Made by a program: the position numbers and the translations under genes. A stretch of DNA of 64,000 nucleotides from Pseudoclavibacter endophyticus. Its GTDB lineage: Bacteria; Actinomycetota; Actinomycetes; Actinomycetales; Microbacteriaceae. The stretch lies in NCBI RefSeq assembly GCF_008831085.1, contig NZ_WBJY01000001.1, positions 372,001 through 436,000 of the forward strand, written 5' to 3'. The notes beneath the pieces are model-generated. The model made no database searches. It was not told the origin of the DNA and saw only the letters and a program-made list of their open reading frames with translations. Below, in pieces: positions 41,715 through 50,404 of the stretch. Each line of letters starts with the position of its first letter. Within the stretch, counting starts at the first letter, position 1.

Positions 41715-42469
41715 CCGAGCGAGAGGGGCCGGACGCCAACGCGTTCGGCTGGGCCGCTCCGGACGAGCCGGCGGTCGCGGGGCACGTCGCCTCGGGGCAC
41801 CCCGAGGCGGCGCAACCCACCGCGCTACGTTCCAGCGCTGAGCGGGCGGCCGACGCCCCGCACCCTCGTGACATCGCTCGGTCGTCGACCGCCGACGTCG
41901 ACGCGTCGCGGCGGCGCGGTCTCGACGCGGAAGCCCGACGGCGCCGCTCCACGAGGCACCGCTTCATCGGCATCGCCGCGGTCATCACCGTCGTGCTCGC
42001 GATCGGCGCCGGCGCCCTCGGCTACCTTCTGAACCCGTTCGCCCCGCAGCCGGCGCCGATGGTCGTGTCGACGCCCACGAGCGGGCCGGGTGTGCCGGGT
42101 TACGTCAGCGGTGGCAGGCTCGCCGCCGGGCAGTGCTACGCCTCCTACACGTCGGCCTGGCAGGACGAGTTCGAACTCGCAGACTGCACGACGCCCCACG
42201 CGGCCGAGTTGTATGCCGTCGTCTCGGCGACCGAGTTCGCCGCGGACGACGAGTACCCCGGGGAGGCACTGCTGCAGTCGCAGGCGATGCGCGCCTGCCA
42301 GGCTCCAACATCGATCAACATGACGGTCGCATCCGGCATCGACGACCTGCGCATCGAGGCGAGCTTCGCCATGTCGCAAAGCGATTGGGATGCCGGCGTG
42401 CGCAATTACTGGTGCTTCGCGTCGCGGGAATCGGGCGAGCCGCTGACCGACCCGCTGACGCTCACGTAG
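41711..42469 (+). CDS. Septum-formation-domain membrane protein
   Basis: 252 aa. A cytoplasmic Arg/Ala-rich N-terminus (80 residues), one TM helix (FIGIAAVITVVLAIGAGALGYLL), then an extracellular domain with LAAGQCYASYTSAWQDEFELADCTTPHAAELYAVVSATEF, three more Cys positions (MRACQAPT, YWCFAS). The GxCY...C..PHxAE pattern is that of the Septum_form (DUF4190-neighbour) domain found near actinobacterial division genes. Coupled to pyrE by a 4-nt overlap. Role in division is inferred from the domain name only. Confidence 0.72.
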   Translation: MTEREGPDANAFGWAAPDEPAVAGHVASGHPEAAQPTALRSSAERAADAPHPRDIARSSTADVDASRRRGLDAEARRRRSTRHRFIGIAAVITVVLAIGAGALGYLLNPFAPQPAPMVVSTPTSGPGVPGYVSGGRLAAGQCYASYTSAWQDEFELADCTTPHAAELYAVVSATEFAADDEYPGEALLQSQAMRACQAPTSINMTVASGIDDLRIEASFAMSQSDWDAGVRNYWCFASRESGEPLTDPLTLT

Positions 42470-42480
42470 GACTCACCCAA

Positions 42481-42486
42481 TAGGCT
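42481..42486 (+). promoter_or_regulatory. -10 element of SRPBCC gene (leaderless)
   Basis: TAGGCT ends 7 nt before ATG 42494. Same spacing as pyrE and trmH. Confidence 0.6.
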
Positions 42487-42493
42487 GTGGGAC

Positions 42494-42931
42494 ATGACCC
42501 GAGTGAGTGAGTCCATCGATGTCGACGTGCCGGTTGAGAAAGTGTTCTGGGCCGTCACCGATCCCGACACGATGCCGAGATTCCTCTCGCTCGTGAAGTC
42601 GATGGAAGTCACGGGCCCCGACACCACGAAGTGGGTCGTCGAGCTGGCCGGCAAGACGGCGTCGTTCGAGGCCAAGGCCACCGAGGTCGATCCGCCGAAC
42701 CACGCCCGCTACGAGTCGATGACGCAGCGCGTGCCGTTCGTGCTTGACCTGCGCTGTCGGGCGGTCAGCCCCACGACCACGTCGCTGGTACTGGAGGCCG
42801 AGTTCGATGCCGGCGGCATGGCCGAAAAGCTCGGGCTCGCGAAGGGCGTCGCCTCAGTCGCCCTCAAGAACCAGCTCGGCAACGCGAAGAAGTACCTCGA
42901 GCGCCGCTTTGCGAGCGACGGGGTCGCCTGA
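42494..42931 (+). CDS. SRPBCC (polyketide cyclase/START-like) family protein
   Basis: 145 aa. VSESIDVDVPVEKVFWAVTDPDTMPRFLSLVKSMEV opens a START-like helix-grip fold; SFEAKATEVDPPNHARYESMTQRVPFVL and the C-terminal helix VASVALKNQLGNAKKYLERRF complete it. Binds a hydrophobic ligand; substrate unknown. It sits just before an FMN riboswitch but is not controlled by it. Confidence 0.8.
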   Translation: MTRVSESIDVDVPVEKVFWAVTDPDTMPRFLSLVKSMEVTGPDTTKWVVELAGKTASFEAKATEVDPPNHARYESMTQRVPFVLDLRCRAVSPTTTSLVLEAEFDAGGMAEKLGLAKGVASVALKNQLGNAKKYLERRFASDGVA

Positions 42932-42988
42932 GCTCGAAACGGCGATTACCGATGGAGTGGCCGCGTCGCCTAGCCTTGCCGCAGAGTC

Positions 42989-43112
42989 ACGCGCTCCGGG
43001 GTCGGTGAGAATCCGAACCGGCGGTTACAGTCCGCGAGCCTCGGCCGAAAGGCCGGGGCCGATCCGGTGAGATCCCGGGACCGACGGTCAAAGTCCGGAT
43101 GGGAGGCGCGCA
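42989..43112 (+). ncRNA. FMN riboswitch (RFN element)
   Basis: All conserved blocks of the FMN aptamer are in order: GGGGTCGGTGAGAATCCGAA, CCGGCGGTTACAGTCCGCGA, CCGATCCGGTGAGATCCCGG, GACCGACGGTCAAAGTCCGG, ATGGGAGG. Closing P1 arms CGCGCTCC and GGAGGCGCG bracket it. It precedes an ABC permease and substrate-binding lipoprotein, so FMN should switch off riboflavin uptake. Confidence 0.97.
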
Positions 43113-43131
43113 GGGTCGCACAGGTGCGCCC
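43113..43131 (+). terminator. Candidate expression-platform hairpin of the FMN riboswitch
   Basis: GGG-T-CGCAC, AG, GTGCG-CCC folds into a strong stem directly after the aptamer. No T-run follows, so Rho-dependent or ribosome-access control is as likely as intrinsic termination. Confidence 0.45.
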
Positions 43132-43233
43132 GGCTCGCGGTCGCGCCGCGTTCCGCGAGGAATCGAGGAATGGCACGACGGCACCGCCACGCCCCGGAGT
43201 CCGAAATCGCACGGGAGCCCGGGAACCACTGCA

Positions 43234-44064
43234 ATGGCCGAAGCCACAAAATCATTCGCCGATCGCGCGCGCGTCCTCGCGCCGGTCGGCCTGGGCATCG
43301 TGGTGCTCGTTATCTGGCAGTCCGCGAGCCTCCTCGGCCTGGTCCCGCAGCAGTTCCTGCCCTCGCCGATCGACCTCGCGGATCGGCTGTGGGGCGACCT
43401 CGCCCGGGGCGAGCTGCTCGCCTACGCATGGGTGACCCTCGGCGAGGCGATCACCGGCTCACTCATCGCCGTCTGCATCGCGGTGCCGGTCGGCTATCTC
43501 GTCGCCCGCATCGCCATCGTCGACTACGCGCTTACCCCGTACGTGGCGGCCTCGCAGGCGGTGCCGGCGATCGCGCTCGCACCTCTGCTGGTGCTCTGGG
43601 TGGGCTATGGCCTGTTCCCCATTGCGATCCTGTGCGCGATAACCGCGTTCTTCCCGATGCTCATCACCACGTCGCTCGGCGTGCGGGGCCTGCCGCAGGA
43701 CGTGCTCGAGGCGGCGAGACTCGATGGCGCCAACGCCTGGCAGTCGTTGTGGCACATCGAGGCGCCGCTCGCGCTGCCGAGCGTGCTCGCGGGCGTACGC
43801 GGCGGCGCGGCGCTGTCGATCACGGGCGCCGTCGTGGGCGAGTTCACGATGGGTGGCAACGGCCTCGGCATGCTCCTCACGCTCTATCAGGGGGCCAACG
43901 ACGTGGTCGGCCTGTTCTCCACGCTCACGGTGCTGGTCGTGCTCGCGGTCTCACTCTTCACCGTGCTGCGCCTCCTCGAAGCGTGGGTCGTTTGGCGCCA
44001 GAATCGGTCTCGCGGCCGCACGAGCGACGCGATCACCGCATCCATTCCCGTCGTCGGCCGCTGA
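43234..44064 (+). CDS. ribX: RibX-type ABC permease for riboflavin
   Basis: 276 aa. Six TM helices and the permease EAA-like loop EAARLDGANAWQSLWHIEAPLALPSVLAG, typical of the SsuC/ThiX/TauC group. Substrate is inferred from the FMN riboswitch and the NMT1-like binding protein that follows, matching the RibXY riboflavin uptake type. No ATPase gene lies in the operon, so an ATPase must come from elsewhere. ATG 43234 chosen; an upstream ATG at 43099 is inside the riboswitch and is rejected. Confidence 0.82.
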   Translation: MAEATKSFADRARVLAPVGLGIVVLVIWQSASLLGLVPQQFLPSPIDLADRLWGDLARGELLAYAWVTLGEAITGSLIAVCIAVPVGYLVARIAIVDYALTPYVAASQAVPAIALAPLLVLWVGYGLFPIAILCAITAFFPMLITTSLGVRGLPQDVLEAARLDGANAWQSLWHIEAPLALPSVLAGVRGGAALSITGAVVGEFTMGGNGLGMLLTLYQGANDVVGLFSTLTVLVVLAVSLFTVLRLLEAWVVWRQNRSRGRTSDAITASIPVVGR

Positions 44065-44083
44065 GCATCCTCAGGAGACACCC

Positions 44084-45118
44084 ATGAGCATCCACCTCAC
44101 CCGTTCACGCGCCGGTCGGCGCATCGCCGCCGTCGCCGCGGCCGTCGCGCTCGTATGGGGTGTCGCCGGATGCTCGCCCGCCGGCGACGAGGGCAGCAGC
44201 GGAGACGTGCTGACGGTCGGGCTGACGTATACGCCGAACATCCAGTTCTCGCCGTTCTACGTGGCGGCCGAGCAGGGCTTCTTCGAAGAGGTCGGACTCG
44301 ACGTCGAGCTTCGGCACCACGGTCAGTCGGAGGATCTGTTCGGCGCGCTGCAGAGCGGTACGGAGGACGTGGTCTACGCGGGCGGTGACGAGATCGTGCA
44401 GGCGCGCAGCAACGGCACCGACGTCGTGTCGATCGCGACGCTCTACAGCGAGTACCCGGCTGCCCTGATCGTGCCCCGCGACTCGCCGATCGAGACGGCC
44501 GCGGACGTGCGCGGTCGCACGATCGGAACCCCGGGTCCCTTCGGGCAGACGTACTTCGCGCTCCTCGCCCTGCTGCAGTCGGGCGGCATGAGCGAAGCCG
44601 ACATCGATCTGCAGTCGATCGGGTACACGCAGCAGGTGGCGCTGACCTCGGGCAAAGTCGAGGGCGTCATGGGCTTCGTGAACAACGATGCCGTGCAGTT
44701 CGAGCGGGCGGGCTTCCCCGTGCGCGTCATCGACGTGTTCGCCGAGGAGCAGGAGCTCGTCGGTCCAGCCGTCGGCGCCTCCCAGGCCACTATCGACGCG
44801 CGCGGCGACGATCTGGCCCTCCTCATGCAGGCGCTCGAGAAGGCCACGCAGTTCGTGATCGATAATCCGGAGGAGACCGTCGAGCTGTCCGCTGCCCACA
44901 TCCCCACCCTCACGACCGACGAGGCGAAGGCCGACGCGCTGGCCACGCTCGACGCGACCGTGCCGTTGCTCGAGCCTGCCGGCGGGGCCCCGAGGTTCGA
45001 GAACCGGCCAGAGGTGTGGGATGCCATGGTCGCTTTCATGGGCGGCAACGGCCTGCTCGGCGAAACGGCGGTCGTCGCCGGCGAGGCGTACACCAACGCC
45101 TTCGTCCCGGGGGCGTAG
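44084..45118 (+). CDS. ribY: RibY-type ABC substrate-binding lipoprotein
   Basis: 344 aa. Signal and lipobox VWGVAGCSPAG, then LTVGLTYTPNIQFSPFYVAAEQGFFEEVGLDVELRHHGQSEDLFGALQSG (NMT1/THI5-like start), YAGGDEIVQARS, TIGTPGPFGQTYFALLALLQ and SGKVEGVMGFVNNDAVQFE. Binds the solute (expected riboflavin) for RibX. Start: ATG 44084 after AGGAGAC, 20 nt after ribX. Confidence 0.83.
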   Translation: MSIHLTRSRAGRRIAAVAAAVALVWGVAGCSPAGDEGSSGDVLTVGLTYTPNIQFSPFYVAAEQGFFEEVGLDVELRHHGQSEDLFGALQSGTEDVVYAGGDEIVQARSNGTDVVSIATLYSEYPAALIVPRDSPIETAADVRGRTIGTPGPFGQTYFALLALLQSGGMSEADIDLQSIGYTQQVALTSGKVEGVMGFVNNDAVQFERAGFPVRVIDVFAEEQELVGPAVGASQATIDARGDDLALLMQALEKATQFVIDNPEETVELSAAHIPTLTTDEAKADALATLDATVPLLEPAGGAPRFENRPEVWDAMVAFMGGNGLLGETAVVAGEAYTNAFVPGA

Positions 45119-45137
45119 CGGCGGTCCGGCGAAACTG

Positions 45138-45200
45138 GTGCGGCTGGTGCCGCGGCGCGAGACCGATGCGGCGTGTCGCGCGTTCGGTGCACTCAGATTG
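45138..45200. repeat. 63-bp dispersed intergenic repeat, copy B
   Basis: Partner of 35499-35561 with no gap: 14 nt identical at the left end, 27 of 32 at the right end, middle diverged. It lies in the 144-bp gap between ribY and trmH, same orientation to flanking genes as copy A. Confidence 0.65.
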
Positions 45201-45249
45201 CCGCGAAGGAGTGGTGGGGCGCCTGGCCGGCGCGGAGAGCTCGCCGCCC

Positions 45250-45255
45250 TAGGCT
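45250..45255 (+). promoter_or_regulatory. trmH -10 element (leaderless)
   Basis: TAGGCT ends 7 nt before ATG 45263. No Shine-Dalgarno sequence. Confidence 0.6.
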
Positions 45256-45262
45256 GAAGCCC

Positions 45263-45916
45263 ATGGCACTTCCCGACGGCGCCGAGCCCTCGCTCGAGCG
45301 GTCGACGCAGGGCGTCGGCCCGTGGCCCGGCGGCCCCGAGGCGTGGCCGTGGCCCGCCGATGACCGCTACGACCCAGAGCTGCTCGAGCACGGCGATTCG
45401 CGCAACGTGGTCGACCGCTTCCGCTACTGGCGTATGGAGGCGATCATCGCCGAGCTCGACGGCGCCCGGCATCCCTTCCACGTCGCCATCGAGAATTGGC
45501 AGCACGACATGAACATCGGGTCCATCGTGCGGAGCGCAAACGCCTTCGGCGCCGAGGCCGTGCACATCGTGGGCCGGAAGCGCTGGAATCGTCGCGGCGC
45601 GATGGTCACCGACCGCTACCAGCACGTCGAGCATCACGCCGACGTCGCGGCGCTCGTCGCCCGCGCGGGCGAGCTCGACGTGCCGATCATCGCGATCGAC
45701 AATGTGCCCGGCAGCGAGCCCATCGAACGCTTCGCCCTGCCGAGGCGGTGCCTGTTCCTGTTCGGTCAGGAGGGGCCGGGCCTCTCGCCGGAGGCGATCG
45801 ACGCTGCGGGCGCCGTGCTCGAGATCACCCAGTTCGGGTCGACACGATCGATCAACGCCTCGGCCGCAGCGGCGGTCACGATGCACTCGTGGGTGCTGCA
45901 GCACGCCGACATCTGA
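45263..45916 (+). CDS. TrmH/SpoU-family RNA 2'-O-methyltransferase
   Basis: 217 aa. SPOUT motifs are NWQHDMNIGSIVRSANAFGAEAVHIVG (motif 1, catalytic Arg in VRSAN), LFLFGQEGPGLSPEAI (motif 2) and FGSTRSINASAAAAVTMHSWV (motif 3). 2'-O-methylates a tRNA or rRNA ribose; target not identifiable. A 45-residue Pro/Trp-rich N-terminus precedes the domain. Confidence 0.88.
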   Translation: MALPDGAEPSLERSTQGVGPWPGGPEAWPWPADDRYDPELLEHGDSRNVVDRFRYWRMEAIIAELDGARHPFHVAIENWQHDMNIGSIVRSANAFGAEAVHIVGRKRWNRRGAMVTDRYQHVEHHADVAALVARAGELDVPIIAIDNVPGSEPIERFALPRRCLFLFGQEGPGLSPEAIDAAGAVLEITQFGSTRSINASAAAAVTMHSWVLQHADI

Positions 45917-46017
45917 GCGTGCACGGCGGCGTGGATGCGCGGGCCGCGCCCTGCGGGAGTGGCACCGTCCCGCGCGGCCGTTCAGGCCGTGTCGGCGGGT
46001 GCTGCATAGAATGAAGC

Positions 46018-46509
46018 GTGACCGGAATGAACTTGCTCGACATCCCCGAGACGCGACTCGATGCAGAACCCGAGGTCGTCGACGACCTCAACAACCTGCC
46101 AGACGACCAGCGGGCCGTCGAGGCGATCGCCGCGAAGCACCCGGCCTCGAGCCTCGCCTGGGCGGCGCTCGCCGACGCTGCGTACCGCGAGGGGAACATC
46201 ATCGGCGCGTACGCCTACGCGCGCGTCGGGTACCACCGGGGGCTCGATGCGCTGCGGAAGGCCGGCTGGCGCGGCCAGGGGCCGGTGCCGTGGTCGCACG
46301 AGCCCAACCGGGGCGTGCTGCGGGCGTTCTACGCCCTGCGCCGCTCGGCCGAACAGATCGGCGAGGTCCCCGAGGTCGAGCGCATCTCAGACCTGCTGCG
46401 AGACGCCGACCCTTCCGCGAGCGACGCCATCGAGGCGGAGCTCTCGCGTCGTGCGTCGAACGACGCGGGCGCGGCCGAAGTGGGCGCCGACGCCGACGGC
46501 GCGCGTTGA
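46018..46509 (+). CDS. DUF3151 family protein
   Basis: 163 aa. MNLLDIPETRLDAEPEVV, then AAKHPASSLAWAALADAAYREGNIIGAYAYARVGYHRGLDALRKAGWRGQGPVPWSHEPNRGVLRAFYALRRSAEQIGE. This is the DUF3151 signature of actinobacteria, a helical TPR-like protein of unknown role that is often next to purA, as here. TAGAAT lies 5 nt before the GTG start. Confidence 0.85.
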   Translation: MTGMNLLDIPETRLDAEPEVVDDLNNLPDDQRAVEAIAAKHPASSLAWAALADAAYREGNIIGAYAYARVGYHRGLDALRKAGWRGQGPVPWSHEPNRGVLRAFYALRRSAEQIGEVPEVERISDLLRDADPSASDAIEAELSRRASNDAGAAEVGADADGAR

Positions 46510-46574
46510 TCCGCGGCACGAAGACCTGACCATCCAGGGCGACAGCGCGCCCGCAGTAACGGAATCGAGCGAGA

Positions 46575-47867
46575 ATGCCAGGCGTAGCGATCATCGGCGG
46601 CCAGTGGGGCGATGAGGGCAAGGGCAAGGCGACCGACCTGCTGAACGACCGCATCGACTACGTCGTCAAATTCAACGGCGGCAACAATGCGGGGCACACG
46701 GTCGTGATCGGCGACGAGAAGTACGCCCTGCACCTGCTGCCGTCGGGCATCTTGACGCCGGGGGTCGTGCCCGTCATCGGCAACGGTGTCGTCATCGACC
46801 TCGATGTGCTGTTCCAGGAGATCGACGCCCTCGAGGCGCGCGGCATCGACACGTCGAAGCTCCGCGTCTCGACGAATGCGCACCTCATCACGGGCTATCA
46901 CACGACGATCGACAAGGTCACCGAGCGCTTTCTCGGCAAGCGCCAGATCGGCACGACCGGTCGCGGCATCGGGCCGACGTACGCCGACAAGATCAACCGC
47001 ATCGGCATCCGCATCCAGGACCTGTTCGACGAGAAAATCCTGCGCCAGAAGATCGAGGCGGCGCTGTTTCAGAAGAACCACATGCTCGTCAAGGTGTACA
47101 ACCGTCGCGCCATCTCGGTCGACGAGATCTTTGACTCGCTCGTGCAGCACACCGAGCGCATTCGCCCCCTCGTCGGCGACACCGGCCGCGAGCTGCACGA
47201 CGCACTCGAGGCGGGCAAGACCGTCGTGTTCGAGGCCGGCCAGGCCACCATGCTCGATGTCGACCACGGCACGTATCCGTACGTGACGTCGTCGTCCGCG
47301 GTCGCGGGCGGCGCCTCGACAGGGTCGGGCATCGGGCCGCGCAGCATCAACCGGATCATCGGCATCGTAAAGGCCTACATCACGCGAGTCGGTGCGGGGC
47401 CGTTCCCGACCGAGCTCTTCGACGAGTGGGGCGATCTGCTCGCCGAACGCGGCGGCGAGTACGGCACGACGACGGGCCGCCGCCGCCGAACTGGATGGTA
47501 CGACGTTCCGATCGCGCGGTATTCCGCCCGCGTCAACGGCGTGACCGACTTCGTCATGACCAAGCTCGATGTGCTCAGCGGCATCGAGCGCATTCCCGTG
47601 TGCGTCGCCTACGACGTCGACGGCGTGCGCCACGACGAGATGCCGCTCACGCAGACCGACTTCCACCACGCGAAGCCGATCTACGAGGAATTGCCGGGGT
47701 GGAGTGAAGACCTCTCGGGATGCCGCACGTTCGACGACCTTCCCACGAACGCGCAAGACTATGTGCTGCGCATCGAGGAGCTCTCGGGCGCTCGCTTGTC
47801 GGCCATCGGCGTCGGGGCCAAGCGCGACGAGATCATCCAGCGCTACGACCTGCTCAGCGACGACTGA
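46575..47867 (+). CDS. purA: Adenylosuccinate synthetase
   Basis: 430 aa. [16 protein letters not shown] (GTP/IMP site), [12 protein letters not shown] with catalytic His, [69 protein letters not shown] and TKLDVLSG. First committed step from IMP to AMP. Full-length with no anomaly. Ends before a bidirectional hairpin. Confidence 0.97.
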   Translation: MPGVAIIGGQWGDEGKGKATDLLNDRIDYVVKFNGGNNAGHTVVIGDEKYALHLLPSGILTPGVVPVIGNGVVIDLDVLFQEIDALEARGIDTSKLRVSTNAHLITGYHTTIDKVTERFLGKRQIGTTGRGIGPTYADKINRIGIRIQDLFDEKILRQKIEAALFQKNHMLVKVYNRRAISVDEIFDSLVQHTERIRPLVGDTGRELHDALEAGKTVVFEAGQATMLDVDHGTYPYVTSSSAVAGGASTGSGIGPRSINRIIGIVKAYITRVGAGPFPTELFDEWGDLLAERGGEYGTTTGRRRRTGWYDVPIARYSARVNGVTDFVMTKLDVLSGIERIPVCVAYDVDGVRHDEMPLTQTDFHHAKPIYEELPGWSEDLSGCRTFDDLPTNAQDYVLRIEELSGARLSAIGVGAKRDEIIQRYDLLSDD

Positions 47868-47897
47868 CGTCGATTCCGCGATCGCGCGGCGCACGTG

Positions 47898-47931
47898 ACG
47901 CCGTCTCGCGCGCAACGCCGTCTCGCGCGCA
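47898..47931. repeat. Two 17-bp tandem copies after purA
   Basis: ACGCCGTCTCGCGCGCA occurs twice in direct succession in the purA 3' region. Confidence 0.8.
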
Positions 47932-47963
47932 ACAAGGAGTGGCTTAGCGTCATCGAGCGGGGG

Positions 47964-47999
47964 AGCGGGCGCCGGACACTCCCAGGTCCGACGCCCGCT
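47964..47999. terminator. Bidirectional terminator hairpin after purA
   Basis: AGCGGGCGCCGGAC (47964-47977) and GTCCGACGCCCGCT (47986-47999) pair with one mismatch around an 8-nt loop, between convergent purA and the membrane-protein gene. Confidence 0.75.
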
Positions 48000-48009
48000 G
48001 AACTGGAGG

Positions 48010-48375
48010 TCAGGCCGCGGTCAGGGCGTAACCGGCGTCGGCTCCGCGCCCTGTGCTGCGTGGCTCGCCCCAGATGAACGTGACCTCGTTGGCGCTTTCC
48101 GTGACGATCAGCGGCGTCGCATTCGCCGCCGCTTCGGCGACGCGGTGCGGGCGCTGGCGGGTGCGAAGCATGGGCACGAGCAGCGCGACGATCTCGAAGA
48201 CGACGGCGGCGATGATCGCGATGAGCGGCGCGAGGTTGGGCGCCACGACCGGGCCCGCGCTCGTGAATCCGCCCCTCATGACGAGCGGATCGATCGCGCT
48301 GAGGCCCCAGAGTCCGGCGGCGATGCCGGCGGCGGCGGCCGCGGCCGAGAGGGCATAGGCGGTTCGAGTTCGCAT
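48010..48375 (-). CDS. Small two-helix membrane protein
   Basis: 121 aa from ATG 48375 (GCAAAGGA upstream). First TM: AYALSAAAAAAGIAAGLWGL; second TM: LAPLIAIIAAVVFEIVALLVPML; then a cytoplasmic tail ending TFIWGEPRSTGRGADAGYALTAA. No family recognised. Faces deoC across a divergent gap of about 200 bp. Confidence 0.7.
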   Translation of the reverse strand: MRTRTAYALSAAAAAAGIAAGLWGLSAIDPLVMRGGFTSAGPVVAPNLAPLIAIIAAVVFEIVALLVPMLRTRQRPHRVAEAAANATPLIVTESANEVTFIWGEPRSTGRGADAGYALTAA

Positions 48376-48571
48376 GTTGGTTCCTTTGCAACGCTGACAA
48401 CGAGCATGCGCCGGTGCGGCTCCGCGCAGCATCGGGCGCGCGGTGCGCTCTCGTCATCCGGGCGAGTGATGCCAGGGGCGCCCCCGTCGGTGAGCCGGCG
48501 TCGCAGCGTCGCGGCATGAGTCGCTCGCGCGGCCGATGTAGCGTAGGCGGGCAGCCACGAGGAGGACACCA

Positions 48572-49594
48572 GTGACCGAGGAAACCGCACCAGACGTTCC
48601 CGTCGCAGGCAACGGGCATGGCGCCCCCGCCGCGTCCGGCGTGACCACGCCGCCCGCCGCGTCCGGCGTGACCGCGCAGCCCGCAGGGCCCGCGCAGCCC
48701 GCAGGATCCGCGCAGCCCGCAGGATCCGCGCAGCCCGCAGGGCCCGCGCGACCGATCACCGCTTCGTATCAACCCCTCGTCGGGCTCGACGCGCCCGCGA
48801 CGCCCACCGAGCCGGCGTTGCCCGAGGAGGCCCGCGCCGCCATCGACGACCCGTCGGCGTTGTTGCGAGCCGACGTCGCACGGCTCGTCGATCACACGCT
48901 GCTCACGACCGACGCTACGCCCAAGCAGGTGCTCGCACTGCTCGCGGAGGCAATGGAGCTTGGCGCGTACTCGATCTGCGTCTCGCCGAGCATGCTGCCC
49001 GTCGTGATCGAACAGGACGAGGTTGCGATCTGCACGGTCGTCGGCTTCCCATCCGGCAAGCACCACGCCGGCGTGAAGGCCGTCGAGGCGGCGCGCGCCG
49101 TCGTCGACGGCGCGACCGAGATCGACATGGTCATCGACATCGGCCTGCTCAAGGCCGACCGCGCCGACCTGCTGCAGCAGGAGATCGAGGCCGTGCGCAG
49201 GGCGGCACCCGCGCCGGCGGTGCTCAAGGTCATCATCGAATCGGCGGCCTTGACGAACGACGAGATCGTCATCGCGTGCGAAGCCGCAGCAGCTGCGGGT
49301 GCCGACTTCGTCAAGACGTCGACGGGGTTCCACGCCGCCGGCGGCGCCTCGGTCGAGGCCGTCCGCCTCATGCGCGAGACCGTCGGCGACCGGCTCGGGG
49401 TCAAGGCCTCCGGCGGTATCCGGGATGCTGAAACGGCGTTCGCAATGATCGAAGCGGGGGCGAACCGACTCGGGATGTCGGCGACGGCCGGTGTGCTGCA
49501 CGGATGGGACGCGGTGCGCGCAGCCGCAGCAGCGTCCGGTGCCGAGGCCACCGGCGAGACCGGCGCCGAGGGCCGTGGCGGCGCGGAAAAGTAG
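48572..49594 (+). CDS. deoC: Deoxyribose-phosphate aldolase with N-terminal repeat extension
   Basis: 340 aa against about 220-250 for usual DeoC. The first 90 residues are low-complexity Pro/Ala/Gly including four QPAG[PS]A repeats. The core starts at [24 protein letters not shown], with [56 protein letters not shown] (Schiff-base Lys), [38 protein letters not shown] and [12 protein letters not shown]. Splits deoxyribose 5-phosphate. Start: GTG 48572 after GAGGAGGAC. Confidence 0.94.
   Translation: MTEETAPDVPVAGNGHGAPAASGVTTPPAASGVTAQPAGPAQPAGSAQPAGSAQPAGPARPITASYQPLVGLDAPATPTEPALPEEARAAIDDPSALLRADVARLVDHTLLTTDATPKQVLALLAEAMELGAYSICVSPSMLPVVIEQDEVAICTVVGFPSGKHHAGVKAVEAARAVVDGATEIDMVIDIGLLKADRADLLQQEIEAVRRAAPAPAVLKVIIESAALTNDEIVIACEAAAAAGADFVKTSTGFHAAGGASVEAVRLMRETVGDRLGVKASGGIRDAETAFAMIEAGANRLGMSATAGVLHGWDAVRAAAAASGAEATGETGAEGRGGAEK
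48668..48744 (+). repeat. Tandem 15-bp repeats in deoC 5' end
   Basis: Copies of GCGCAGCCCGCAGGR(T/C)CC in direct succession encode AQPAG(P/S) four times in the deoC N-terminal extension. The two middle copies are identical, so slippage is recent. Confidence 0.8.
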
Positions 49595-49737
49595 TGTGGT
49601 AGCCTTCGCGCGCTGATGCTGACCTCCTGAGGCACGGCCAGTTTCTCCCCTCCCCCCCCCGGTGATTCCCTCTGGTTGCGCGGCCCCATTTCGGAGCCGT
49701 TCGCACCCGGGCGAAGCACGCCCGAAAGGAACGCCCA
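49595..49737 (+). promoter_or_regulatory. Leader of the SipW cluster with C9 tract and hairpin
   Basis: The 143-bp gap contains a run of nine C residues (49652-49660) preceded by TCTCCCC, and a perfect hairpin CGGGCG-AAGCA-CGCCCG (49708-49724) that ends at the Shine-Dalgarno GAAAGGA. The hairpin could affect ribosome access; the homopolymer could slip. No promoter hexamers are convincing. Confidence 0.45.
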
Positions 49738-50376
49738 ATGCCCGCAGACCAGGTTCGTCCCTCACGCAAACTCACCGCGATCCTGGCGGGTGCCGTCGTC
49801 CTCGGCATCGGCGCGGTCTCGACGCTCGCGACCTGGAATGACAGCGAGTGGGTGAATGGGCTGTTCTCCACCTCGTCGTTCGAGGTGGAGCAGAACACCG
49901 CCGCCGACATCGGCGACGCCGCCTGGGTGAAAGAGGAGTCGAACCCCGGTGGCGCGCTGCGCTTCACGGCGGACGCCGCTGCGCTGACGCCGGGTGACGC
50001 CGCGTACGCCCCCCTCGCCCTGCGCACTGCGGCCGGGTCCGACGCCGCGACCGTGACCCTCCAGGGAGCCGTCCCGGCCGCTGGGACGACGCCGGGCACT
50101 GAGCTGTGGGCCGCCCTCGATGTGCGTGTCACCACGAGCGACGCCCCGTTCACGTGCGACGCCGACGGCATCACCGCGGGAACGGAGATCGCCAGCGGCA
50201 AGCTCGCCTCCGTCGCCGCGAGCACGGCACCGCAGTCGCTCGCGGCCGACAGCGGGTCGGTGCAGTACTACTGCTTCGAGATCGCGCTGCCCGCCGAGCT
50301 GGCCGGTTCCGAAGACGTGCAGGGCCAGACGGCCCAGCCGGCGTGGGAGTTCCAGGCCGTCTCGCTCGAGGCGTGA
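49738..50376 (+). CDS. SipW-dependent-type secreted protein (alternate signal peptide)
   Basis: 212 aa. The N-terminus has LTAILAGAVVLGIGAVSTLATWNDSEWVNGLFSTSSFEVE: a long hydrophobic segment followed by A-T-W-N-D, the alternate signal-peptide type cut by SipW-like peptidases, as in TasA/CalY relatives. The rest is a beta-rich acidic domain with two Cys (FTCDADG, YYCFEI). First gene of a surface cluster with its own signal peptidase. Function unknown; fibre or matrix component is possible. Confidence 0.8.
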   Translation: MPADQVRPSRKLTAILAGAVVLGIGAVSTLATWNDSEWVNGLFSTSSFEVEQNTAADIGDAAWVKEESNPGGALRFTADAAALTPGDAAYAPLALRTAAGSDAATVTLQGAVPAAGTTPGTELWAALDVRVTTSDAPFTCDADGITAGTEIASGKLASVAASTAPQSLAADSGSVQYYCFEIALPAELAGSEDVQGQTAQPAWEFQAVSLEA

Positions 50377-50404
50377 CGCCGCGAGTCGACGCGCGAGTAC
50401 GACG

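Noticed and set aside
43099..43233. Upstream in-frame ATG for ribX at 43099
   Set aside because: It lies inside the FMN aptamer and would add 45 residues without a hydrophobic signal; ATG 43234 is used.
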